From the NCBI RefSeq assembly GCF_002564105.1, contig NZ_PDBX01000002.1, positions 124,001 to 188,000 on the forward strand: a stretch of 64,000 bases of DNA, given 5' to 3'. Positions 54,762-62,807 of the stretch are shown piece after piece. Under the pieces are notes generated by a model, which made no database searches, was not told where the DNA came from, and worked only from the letters and a program-made list of their open reading frames with translations. This DNA comes from Collimonas sp. PA-H2 (GTDB lineage Bacteria; Pseudomonadota; Gammaproteobacteria; Burkholderiales; Burkholderiaceae_D). Made by a program: the position numbers and the translations under genes. Each line of letters starts with the position of its first letter. Positions within the stretch are counted from its first letter, which is position 1.

Positions 54762-55532
54762 CTATTTCGGAGGCGCAGTTATTTTGTGCAAGCGTTTCTT
54801 GTAATCGAAGTAACATTCAGGGTAGAAGAAATTGTCGAGACTGGCGTAGAGGTCAAAACTCGACAAAGGCAGCAGTCTTGTCGAGGGAAATCGAATCTCC
54901 CCAGTCACTGCGTTTTTTGGGCGAACACCCCGTTCGAATTGGTCTTGTGCTACCTCCTGTTGCATCAGGCTTGCAGTGGAATCGCCCGCATCGGACATCG
55001 TCAGCCAGCATTCACCCCGTGAAGCGATAAGATTCGTGCTGGCCCCTGACCACATCTCTTGGCTCTTATAACCTGGCGCGTCTAGCTCCTCCTCGGAAAC
55101 GCCGTAATCGCTCAGCGACATATCCTGCGATTCGATACCAATCATCTTGAATTCGTCGCCGACGCGCTTGAACTGGTATTGGATGAATCGGATGCCGTGA
55201 TGAGCGTAGTCCTGACGAATGTAGATCGAATTGTTCTTAATTTTGACTTTCGACACGACCCCATCCCCAACATCGATCTCAGTAAGTAATTTGTGCAGCC
55301 CATCTCGGCTTTCGAATATTACGATAGCTGGGAGGCGGTCTTCCTTAGGGTTTCCTCGATTTGCCACGACGGCCGTATAGGCTTCTCCGTCGATCTTGCC
55401 TTGCGAATACTGCACGATGACTTCAGAGTTATTGAGATTTTGGTAGAGCCAGGCCGGGTCGCTGGCCGCTTGGACAGTAACGACAAAGCTAATCAGAAAT
55501 AAGGCGACTATTCTCTTCGTGTGGATCGTCAT
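54762..55532 (-). CDS. Hypothetical exported protein
   Basis: 256 residues with a signal peptide (RIVALFLISFVVTVQA, cleaved near 23). Beta-rich mature part: SEVIVQYSQGKIDGEAYTAV, RLPAIVIFESRDGLHKLLTE and IKNNSIYIRQDYAHHGIRFI, then a long tail with two cysteines (ECWLTM, ECYFDY) that could bond. No family recognised. Convergent with the alcohol dehydrogenase. Confidence 0.6.
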   Translation of the reverse strand: MTIHTKRIVALFLISFVVTVQAASDPAWLYQNLNNSEVIVQYSQGKIDGEAYTAVVANRGNPKEDRLPAIVIFESRDGLHKLLTEIDVGDGVVSKVKIKNNSIYIRQDYAHHGIRFIQYQFKRVGDEFKMIGIESQDMSLSDYGVSEEELDAPGYKSQEMWSGASTNLIASRGECWLTMSDAGDSTASLMQQEVAQDQFERGVRPKNAVTGEIRFPSTRLLPLSSFDLYASLDNFFYPECYFDYKKRLHKITAPPK

Positions 55533-55988
55533 GGCTTAATATTCATGAAATTTGGGAGCATCGATTCGATACGACGCACTACACACGCGATCGCATGAGG
55601 TTTGCTAGCTCAGCTCCTCCGCGATCGGCGGGTAGTACGGACAAGATTAAGGTTAAAATGCTACCTACACAGCTGTAGAACGTAAAAGGCCGCTTTGAGC
55701 ACGAATCTCGGCCGGCCGCTCTTGGCCGTTTTGAGCCAGTCGCGATAGACTCAAATTCGACCCAAGCCTGTCATAGCGATTTCAAGAAAGCTTACGGTCA
55801 ACATCCCGGTTTAGGTGTGTATTGGCGAAGCACGCGCACTACCTACAACAGATTATTGGACGACCTTTCCCGCGTCAATTAGCTCAAATTCACTGGAAGA
55901 GCACATTACACTGACACACACTTCTACTAAGAAAAAACGCTTCTCAAATAAAAACTATGAATTGAATTCAAAAACCATCTCAATGTAA
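55533..55988. other. Intergenic region left of the NAD-salvage locus
   Basis: 456 bases with no open frame of note on either strand and no terminator-like stem. It may hold decayed coding DNA; base composition is intermediate between the core and the AT-richer locus to the right. Confidence 0.4.
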
Positions 55989-58082
55989 CTAAGCCTGAAT
56001 AATCGTTCCATCCCCATACTCCCCCACAACGGGGTCTAAATTTTCTGGCGAGTGAAGAATCGTGGGGCCTCGGGAGCAAGCCTGCCGCGTCAGGTACTCC
56101 GTCAATCCTTCCGCTTGAACTGCGGGAGGAATTTCCGCATGCATTTCCGTCAGTAATTCTACGGTTGCTCTCACAATCCACTCTACCGTGCGATATTTTG
56201 GAGATACTATCTGAATGTTCTGCGAGTCAGTCTGGTCAAAGAAACCGTGTTGCAATTTGTGCCTGACATAAGAAAGTGCAGTGATGCCAGGAATGGTGCG
56301 CTTTTCCAAATAAGCTTGATTCGCGCCTTCATCATAACGGACGACGTGGTCCGGAAACTCGTATCCCTCATCTTCCAGAAGTGCCTCCTTGACGATATTC
56401 GGCAACAGAGGTCTCGCGTCTTCGTGACTGACTTCAAACAAGAGAATTTTCTTGAGCTTCTTCATTTCTTTCTGTTGTTCCGTGTCTGTTTTTCGGATGG
56501 CGATACTCGGAAAGTACTCGCGAATGAATTTATTTGATTCATTCATGAGATCATCCCTGCTCAACTTTGGTTGTATTTGCAAAAACCTGTCGTCCATGTC
56601 CATCATCTTCCAAGCATGGTTAAGATCGTGAATGAGGAATTCGAGTGGGGACTGCCAGAATTCATCAACATACACAGGTTCCGTTGATACCCCTATAAAA
56701 TATATTGGAGTACCTCGGATTTTCATGAGATCGGTGGCAGAAATGTTATCAAAAGTCGGAATGATGATTACTTTGGGAATTCGACGCATCAGCTCCTCGT
56801 ATCGGTACCAGTACTTCTTTTGAAAATGAGTGCTCAAATCCTTCTCAATTCGGCACGCCACATCAAAGAAGCCTGCAGCTTCAAACAAGATACGCAGCGT
56901 CGGAGCATAGGGACACATCGGGCCGTTCTGGATCGTAACGTGGTGAAGTTTATGTAGCAACTGGTCGCGCATCGACGCAAATGCCGCATTGCCGCGGCAC
57001 TTCTCTTCTATCGCGGATAGCATCATCTGGCTACGAACGTACTCAACCACTGGCAACAACTCCAGAACTGCCGTATCCAAGTTGTCGTTATTCGATTCAA
57101 ACCGTGTCCGTAATCCACGGTACACATCCAATGGGCTGTTTACCGTTTCGCGTATCCATTCGTGATGAGAAGCCCCCAGCGTTTTAGTAAAGTTTTTCGC
57201 AATGAGCGCAGCGGCAATCTGTTTGTGGTGACCGAAGGCAAAGGAGCCTTCTTTCGCGTTCGGCGTAGTAATCACGCTCTCCGGAAGCCACCGGCCCTCA
57301 ACCCCTTCCGTTTCGGAAATTTCTACGAGAAATCCAACCGTGTCAACTATATGACGCGGATCTGAGGGGAGAGCGATGTCTTTAAGGTGATCGCGATATC
57401 CATGAGAAATGGTTCTATCCATATAGATTCGCGCTTCTTTTCCTGCTTCGTTCCGGACGAAATAGTATTTACGTCCGTCTAATTCCGCAATTCCATATTC
57501 TGGTGTTACTGATCCGAACACTTTGCTGCCCGTTACCCTTAGCGCTGCAAATATGTTGCCGGGAATTCCGATCTCGTTTTGCTCATCTTCATCCCGAAGT
57601 AAGCCGCCAGGCAGCGACATACCCTCAGGAAAAAAAGTCCGGTCCAATGTCAGGAATTCCCGCCCATGTTCTCCGTCTCGCATCACAAGTACGTCGACAG
57701 TCTTGCGAACCATGACTCCCTGATCAATTCGCTGCTTTGCTTGAATTTTGAGTTTCTGATCGGACAATAACGCGTTCACTACTGCGGATTGATGATCCAC
57801 GTTTAGATATTTTCCGATGCAATTTTCGATACCATTCTTGCGGACGGGGTCACGTAGGCGATGGAACCAATAAATCATGTACAAGAGTGATTCGGCATAG
57901 AGGCTCGCCGGATAACTTTGCGTATCGAGAGCTATCGCGTATTTATCGAGTATTTCCAAAACGATGCCCGCGACGGTATCGCCTTGTGTGGCTGAGAACA
58001 AAGCTGAAAGATCATCGATAACTTCTGGGAATTCACTGGTATCTGACAATCCGAGGAGAGGCGCAGGCGCGTTAAATTCCAT
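55989..58082 (-). CDS. Large protein with degenerate Nudix region and C-terminal HDxxH motif
   Basis: 697 residues from ATG 58082, chosen for its AAGGAAAAC site. Residues 1-115 are helical. Residues 120-310 resemble a Nudix domain (MVRKTVDVLVMRDGEHG, FFPEGMSLPGG at 150-160, and SFAFGHHKQIAAALI), but the Nudix box after GG159-160 lacks the REUxEE residues, so hydrolysis is doubtful. Residues 320-697 match no family known to me and carry EFLIHDLNHAWKM with H485, D486 and H489, a possible metal site. It follows the NrtR-like gene by 28 bp and is probably controlled by it. A role in NAD or ADP-ribose metabolism is inferred from the neighbours. Confidence 0.65.
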   Translation of the reverse strand: MEFNAPAPLLGLSDTSEFPEVIDDLSALFSATQGDTVAGIVLEILDKYAIALDTQSYPASLYAESLLYMIYWFHRLRDPVRKNGIENCIGKYLNVDHQSAVVNALLSDQKLKIQAKQRIDQGVMVRKTVDVLVMRDGEHGREFLTLDRTFFPEGMSLPGGLLRDEDEQNEIGIPGNIFAALRVTGSKVFGSVTPEYGIAELDGRKYYFVRNEAGKEARIYMDRTISHGYRDHLKDIALPSDPRHIVDTVGFLVEISETEGVEGRWLPESVITTPNAKEGSFAFGHHKQIAAALIAKNFTKTLGASHHEWIRETVNSPLDVYRGLRTRFESNNDNLDTAVLELLPVVEYVRSQMMLSAIEEKCRGNAAFASMRDQLLHKLHHVTIQNGPMCPYAPTLRILFEAAGFFDVACRIEKDLSTHFQKKYWYRYEELMRRIPKVIIIPTFDNISATDLMKIRGTPIYFIGVSTEPVYVDEFWQSPLEFLIHDLNHAWKMMDMDDRFLQIQPKLSRDDLMNESNKFIREYFPSIAIRKTDTEQQKEMKKLKKILLFEVSHEDARPLLPNIVKEALLEDEGYEFPDHVVRYDEGANQAYLEKRTIPGITALSYVRHKLQHGFFDQTDSQNIQIVSPKYRTVEWIVRATVELLTEMHAEIPPAVQAEGLTEYLTRQACSRGPTILHSPENLDPVVGEYGDGTIIQA

Positions 58083-58110
58083 AATGTTTTCCTTGCCGGT
58101 TTCTCTCATG

Positions 58111-58800
58111 TTAAACACTTAAATTGCGTTCAAAATTGACGATGTCAGCGCCTGGCTTCAGTGCATAGAGCTGCGCCAATCGCCCTCCTGAAGATATTTT
58201 TTCATTGGAAATTTCAAACATTTCTGATGCCTCAATTCGTCGCATTAAACTTTTTCTTTGAATTGGCTTTTCGATGATTGCTTCAATCACCTTGATCAAT
58301 TGGCCGATGCTAAATTTTTCAGGCAAACAAAATACTGGGATCATTGAGTACAGTGTTTTCTGTTGTAGTCGCTGCTGCGCCATATCAATGATGTGTCGAT
58401 GATCGAAAGCGATCAACAGCTTGGACAATTCACTCACATTCAACCAACAGGTACTCTCAACGGACGCGATTTTAGACTCAACGTTTTGATGTGCTACCAA
58501 CGCATAATAGGCAAGCGTAACGCTATATCCACGCGGGTCACGCTTAGGTCCAGAGATCACCTGCAGTTGTTCTAAATAGCTCGGTACCAGCCCCGTTTTG
58601 TCCAACAACTTTCGACGTGCAGTCATATCGGTGTTTTCATCCACATTGATATCAATAAATCCACCGGGCAGCCCCCAATAACCGACAAACGGCGATTCAG
58701 CACGTTTGGCCATGAGCACTTTCAAAACGCCATCGTGAACAGTGAAAAGCACACTGTCCACAGTGAACAAAGGTTTGTCTATTTGCAATATGGCATTCAT
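58111..58800 (-). CDS. nrtR: NrtR-like Nudix/winged-helix transcriptional regulator
   Basis: 229 residues. The N-terminal Nudix domain (VDSVLFTVHDGVLKVLMAKR, YWGLPGGFIDINVDEN) has a box degraded at the catalytic glutamates (RRKLLDKTGL in place of REUxEExGU), as in NrtR repressors that sense ADP-ribose without cleaving it. The C-terminal part (about 150-229; PEKFSIGQLIKVIEAIIEK, KSLMRRIEAS) is the winged helix. ATG 58800 is chosen; ATG 58809 and GTG 58830 are upstream alternatives. Divergent from prs and nadV, with paired palindromes between, the classic NrtR layout. Confidence 0.8.
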   Translation of the reverse strand: MNAILQIDKPLFTVDSVLFTVHDGVLKVLMAKRAESPFVGYWGLPGGFIDINVDENTDMTARRKLLDKTGLVPSYLEQLQVISGPKRDPRGYSVTLAYYALVAHQNVESKIASVESTCWLNVSELSKLLIAFDHRHIIDMAQQRLQQKTLYSMIPVFCLPEKFSIGQLIKVIEAIIEKPIQRKSLMRRIEASEMFEISNEKISSGGRLAQLYALKPGADIVNFERNLSV

Positions 58801-58816
58801 TTTTCTCATCTTTTTA

Positions 58817-58900
58817 TGTCTTTGGGACACTTTCCTTATAGCATAAATGGCAGCTTGCTAAAAGTTGCTAAATTCCACTTTACTTTGTGTCTCAAAGACA
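58817..58900. promoter_or_regulatory. Paired palindromic operators in the NAD-locus divergent promoter
   Basis: TGTCTTTGGGACA (58817-58829) and TGTCTCAAAGACA (58888-58900) are each near-palindromic, and the two are inverted copies of each other (ATGTCTTTGrGACAC on opposite strands, one difference in 15). The 56 bp between them are AT-rich and include two TTGCTAAA copies. They are probable sites for the NrtR-like repressor controlling both transcripts. Confidence 0.6.
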
Positions 58901-59006
58901 TTAATATCTATTCATGTTTTATTCATCCCCCGATAAAACTAAAGAAAGCATAGTCAAACGAGCAAGAGTTGACTGCGCTCTGATTACTTCAAAACAGGGT
59001 TAGCAA

Positions 59007-59873
59007 ATGGGCAGCCACGCTACAACCAACAATCGTTATTTTTTACCAAATCCTCAACAAGCTGAAGATTCGTTTAAACATTTTCAATTTAAGAGCGGTG
59101 AAAATCACCTCCAAATTTTGGCGCCCAGTAGTTCCCATGTCGAAATTATGTTTCGCTACAGCGGAGATCAATCGCTAATTCAGCTCCTACTGCTGACCGA
59201 TGCACTTCGCCGCCAGGGCGCAAATGTGATCGATTTATGTATCCCCTATTTTCCAGGTGCAAGGCAAGACCGCGTTTGCAATTCAGGCGAACCACTGTCG
59301 GTTAAGGTCTACGCCGATTTGATCAATCAACAGCATTATCAAAAGGTTTGTGTTTTTGATCCCCACAGTGACGTGGTTATTGCCCTTTTGAATAACGTCC
59401 ATGTAGTCAAAAACCATCAATTTATCAAAGACGTCGTGAATGACATTCGATCAGATTTTATTTTGGTGTCGCCAGATGCCGGTTCGAATAAAAAAATCTT
59501 TGAATTATCTAGTCAACTGGGTGGGGTGCCGGTAGTACGGGCAGATAAAATACGCGATGTAAGGAATGGGGCAATTATTGACACCGAGGTTTTTTGTGAA
59601 AATTTAAGCGGAAAAACAGCGGTGATTGTCGATGATATTTGTGCAGGCGGCCGAACTTTTATCGAATTGGCGAAAAAACTCAAAGCCAAAAACTGCGAAA
59701 AAATTATCTTAGCTGTATCGCATTATGAAGGCACTGCCAATGAAGAAAGATTAGCGGAAAGTGGCATTGATGCGGTGTACACCACCGATAGTTTGCAAAA
59801 CTTGGTCGCATCGAAATTATTAAATGTAAAAAATATTTGGCGCTTTATGCCAACACAAGGAGAAAAACAATGA
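59007..59873 (+). CDS. prs: Ribose-phosphate pyrophosphokinase
   Basis: 288 residues, shorter than housekeeping Prs (about 315). Makes PRPP from ribose 5-phosphate and ATP. SGDQSLIQLLLLTDALRRQG and YFPGARQDRVCNSGEPLSVK match the family; DPHSD is in the metal region, SPDAGSNKK follows, and VIVDDICAGGRTF is the PRPP-binding loop. Clearly AT-richer than the rest of the window. Its stop overlaps the nadV start by 4 nt, so the PRPP is made for NadV. A second, accessory prs dedicated to NAD salvage. Confidence 0.92.
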   Translation: MGSHATTNNRYFLPNPQQAEDSFKHFQFKSGENHLQILAPSSSHVEIMFRYSGDQSLIQLLLLTDALRRQGANVIDLCIPYFPGARQDRVCNSGEPLSVKVYADLINQQHYQKVCVFDPHSDVVIALLNNVHVVKNHQFIKDVVNDIRSDFILVSPDAGSNKKIFELSSQLGGVPVVRADKIRDVRNGAIIDTEVFCENLSGKTAVIVDDICAGGRTFIELAKKLKAKNCEKIILAVSHYEGTANEERLAESGIDAVYTTDSLQNLVASKLLNVKNIWRFMPTQGEKQ

Positions 59874-61339
59874 ACTTGAATCCTGCTACCGCAATTGATG
59901 GTTACAAAGTCGATCATCGTCGTCAATACCCGGACAATACTGAAGTGGTGTTTAGTAATTTAACCGCTAGAGCAACACGTCGCGACTACACCGATGATCT
60001 AGTTTTTTTTGGTTTGCAGTATTTCATAAAAAACTTCTTAATAAAAAGCTGGCAAGAAGATTTTTTCCAACAGCCAAAAGACGAAGTGATTCGCCGCTTT
60101 GCCCGCCGCATTAACAATTATTTAGGCCCAAACAATGTCGGCACTCAGCACATTTCAGATCTTCACGATCTAGGCTATTTGCCCATCAAAATCATGGCTT
60201 TGCCGGAGGGATCAGTTTATCCGCTAAGAGTCCCATGTCTCGTGATTTTTAATACAGATGACCGCTTTTTCTGGCTCACCAATTATTTGGAAACTATTTT
60301 ATCAACTAATGTATGGGGCATGTGCACCAGCGCGACGACTGCACATGAGTACAAAAAAATACTCAACGCTTATGCTCTAGAAACTGATGGCAGCACCGAT
60401 TTTGTGAATTGGCAAGGACACGACTTTAGTTTCCGAGGCATGTTTGGTGCTGAAGCCGCTGCAATGAGCGGTGCAGCGCATTTATTGAGCTTTACTGGAA
60501 CCGACACCATTCCTGCCATTGATTTTCTGGAAGATTATTACGGTGCCAATAGTGACCTTGAGCTGGTTGGGGGCAGCGTTGCCGCAACTGAGCATTCGGT
60601 GATGTGTGCAGGCGGCATGGATAATGAGCTCAAAACCTTTCTCCGTTTGATCCAGGACATCTATCCAGCTGGCATCGTGAGTATCGTGTCGGATTCTTGG
60701 GATTTCTGGCAAGTGATGACCGACTTTACGGTCAAACTGAAAAAACAAATTTTAGCGCGCGATGGCAAAGTTGTGTTTCGCCCTGACACCGGTTGCCCAG
60801 TCAAAATGATTTGTGGCGATGCTGATGCCGAAATCGGCTCATCAGAATACAAAGGCGCGATTGAATGCTTGTGGGAAGTGTTTGGCGGTAGCGAAACTAA
60901 GCAAGGCTACAAAATTCTGGATCCCCATGTTGGATTGATTTATGGCGATTCCATCACTATTGAGCGTGCCACGGCAATTTGTGCAGGACTCAAAGCCAAA
61001 GGATTTGCCTCAACCAATGTGGTTTTTGGAATTGGCAGTTACACCTATCAATACGTAACTCGCGATACCGATGGTTTCGCCGTTAAAGCGACTTTCGCCA
61101 AAATTTCCGGTGAAAATCGTGAAATCTTCAAAGCACCAAAAACGGGAGATGGAACCAAGAATTCAGCCAAAGGCCTAGTAGCAGTGTACAAAAATGATCA
61201 AGGTGAATTTTATTTGAAGGACCAAGTGAGTTGGAATGAAGTCAATAACTGCGAATTTGTTCCTGTGTTTGAAAATGGAAAATTACTCAACGAGGTAACC
61301 TTAACTGAGGTTAGGGAGCGTTTGGCCGCCACGATTTAA
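59870..61339 (+). CDS. nadV: Nicotinamide phosphoribosyltransferase
   Basis: 489 residues. Converts nicotinamide and PRPP to NMN in NAD salvage, cytoplasmic. NAMPT-type signatures: IDGYKVDHRRQYPDNT at the start, GLQYFIKNFL, FNTDDRFFWLTNYLETILST, QGHDFSFRGMFGAEAAAMSG, GGSVAATEHSVM with the catalytic histidine region, SDSWDFW and FRPDTGCPVKM. AAGGAG precedes the ATG, which overlaps the prs stop (ATGA). Many phages and some bacteria carry the same prs-nadV pair, often acquired by transfer; the low GC here agrees. Confidence 0.95.
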   Translation: MNLNPATAIDGYKVDHRRQYPDNTEVVFSNLTARATRRDYTDDLVFFGLQYFIKNFLIKSWQEDFFQQPKDEVIRRFARRINNYLGPNNVGTQHISDLHDLGYLPIKIMALPEGSVYPLRVPCLVIFNTDDRFFWLTNYLETILSTNVWGMCTSATTAHEYKKILNAYALETDGSTDFVNWQGHDFSFRGMFGAEAAAMSGAAHLLSFTGTDTIPAIDFLEDYYGANSDLELVGGSVAATEHSVMCAGGMDNELKTFLRLIQDIYPAGIVSIVSDSWDFWQVMTDFTVKLKKQILARDGKVVFRPDTGCPVKMICGDADAEIGSSEYKGAIECLWEVFGGSETKQGYKILDPHVGLIYGDSITIERATAICAGLKAKGFASTNVVFGIGSYTYQYVTRDTDGFAVKATFAKISGENREIFKAPKTGDGTKNSAKGLVAVYKNDQGEFYLKDQVSWNEVNNCEFVPVFENGKLLNEVTLTEVRERLAATI

Positions 61340-61666
61340 TATAGGTAGTCAATTAGATATGTTTTTCAGTTTGGAATTTTTTATGTTCCTCGATCCTGTT
61401 TTTTGTTTTAAACGATAGATTTTCATGTCGAAGAGCTGCATATAAAAAAAGCAATTTATCATTCAATAAAAGAGCAGGTTCAGTTAGCTGGAACTCGTGG
61501 GCGAGAGAAGACAGAGAGGCGAAGTGTAGACGTCCGCGCTGAACCGGATGTTTGCATAATCTAATTGGCAATATGTCTTTCTTCTCGCAACTCTTTGAAT
61601 TCCGGCTGCTGCTGGCCGAAAGTTTGCAGTCATTATTGCCACATCAATTGCAGCGAGATAGCAATT
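61340..61666. other. Intergenic region after nadV
   Basis: 327 bases, AT-rich at the left. A 72-codon minus frame (61353-61571) is open but has no ribosome site and no recognisable fold. No clear terminator follows nadV. Nothing else seen. Confidence 0.4.
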
Positions 61667-62068
61667 TTACCGTTGTTGGGCCGCTTCAAGCTGGAGCATC
61701 TGACCCATCATTTCGTGAATTTTGTTGACCGCTTTTAGCGGGCGGATCATTACCTTAAAATGTGTAATCAGGCCCTCGTCGTTCCACGTGATCATGTCCA
61801 CGCCGTTGATCAGGATGCCGTCGTAGCTTGATTGGAACTCCAACACTGCGGAATGCGGTCCGAGCCATTCATTCAAATATTGGAAGGTGTCGTTATTCAA
61901 GACATGCAAGGCCGCGGCAAGATATTTGAATGTGATTGCCTTGCCGCTTTGGGCCGTGTGAACAACCGGTGATTCGAAGACCACATCATCGGCCAGCAAC
62001 GCTTTCAAGGACGCGATGCCGCGCGATTTGACAATCTCGTGCCAGCGTTCAATTGCGGAATTTTCCAA
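61667..62068 (-). CDS. SnoaL-like (NTF2-fold) protein
   Basis: 133 residues of the SnoaL-like type: IERWHEIVKSRGIASLKALL ADDVVFESPVV at the start, an EFQSSYDGILINGVDMITWND sheet and LITHFKVMIRPLKAV at the end, a layout common in small hypothetical isomerase-like proteins. Stand-alone; substrate unknown. Distinct from the other SnoaL-like gene at 23470. Confidence 0.8.
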   Translation of the reverse strand: MENSAIERWHEIVKSRGIASLKALLADDVVFESPVVHTAQSGKAITFKYLAAALHVLNNDTFQYLNEWLGPHSAVLEFQSSYDGILINGVDMITWNDEGLITHFKVMIRPLKAVNKIHEMMGQMLQLEAAQQR

Positions 62069-62138
62069 GGCTACTCCCCCTTATTTTAGACGACGGTTTG
62101 TGCTTAAAAGCTCAGGACATGCCGTCGATTGGCGCTTC

Positions 62139-62246
62139 ATGGAAATGAACTCAACACCCGCAGCGCCGGTAAATTTTCAGAATATCATCGAATTGATGGC
62201 AAGCCAGAACATCCGAATCTGGCCGACTTCAGACATTGATAAATGA
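62139..62246 (+). CDS. Possible small ORF
   Basis: 35 codons (MEMNSTPAAPVNFQNIIELM...IRIWPTSDIDK). A second 26-codon frame starts in the overlapping ATGA at its stop. Coupled short frames of this kind may be remnants of a larger gene. Low certainty. Confidence 0.2.
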   Translation: MEMNSTPAAPVNFQNIIELMASQNIRIWPTSDIDK

Positions 62247-62298
62247 CTGCCTACGACCCAAGCATCAATATTGAAGCGAAATTTCCCGTTGAAAATGA

Positions 62299-62745
62299 TC
62301 AAGGCGGAGGATTGTTGTAATATCTGGCCGGCAGCTCTCTCCCTTCCCTTCTGTCTTGGCGCACGGCCCGACGCAGTTCTTCAAGCCTGCGCGCCTTTTC
62401 TTGTACATCGGGCCATTCAGTAGCTTTTGCCAGCTTCTTCAATGCCTGATCGTGCTGCGCTTTGTCCTCCGCCGCTTTCTCTGCAGCTTGCTGACCAGCT
62501 CGCCGCTTTTGAAACTCTGCGTCCTGCAACTGCCAATCCTTCGGAGTATCGGATTCCTGATTCATGGCTGCAGGCACAGCTGTGTTTACATGAATTTCCG
62601 TGGCTTTCTTCGTAGCAGTGGAGCAAGGCGCGTCGGAATAGCTTACCTTGCCGTCGGCAGCGATGCATCGATTGATATTATCCGCATGCGCGTTTATCCC
62701 AAATGAGGCGATAACGGCGAACAAGCAAAGAATTTTAGAATTCAT
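62299..62745 (-). CDS. DUF4124 domain exported protein
   Basis: 148 residues: signal peptide (about 1-21, ending NAHA), then the DUF4124 pattern NINRCIAADGKVSYSDAPC with its two cysteines, and a charged helical tail rich in Lys, Glu, Ala and Arg (KAAEDKAQHDQALKKL, RRLEELRRAVRQDRREGREL). Periplasmic, function unknown; common in beta- and gammaproteobacteria as a small stand-alone gene. Confidence 0.82.
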   Translation of the reverse strand: MNSKILCLFAVIASFGINAHADNINRCIAADGKVSYSDAPCSTATKKATEIHVNTAVPAAMNQESDTPKDWQLQDAEFQKRRAGQQAAEKAAEDKAQHDQALKKLAKATEWPDVQEKARRLEELRRAVRQDRREGRELPARYYNNPPP

Positions 62746-62807
62746 ATTTATCCCTTTTTATCAATCACTGAATTCTGTTACTTGTCAAATCAAGTTTCAC
62801 TGCCGGG

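Noticed and set aside
61353..61571. 72-codon minus frame after nadV
   Set aside because: No start context or recognisable sequence; reads like random AT-rich DNA.
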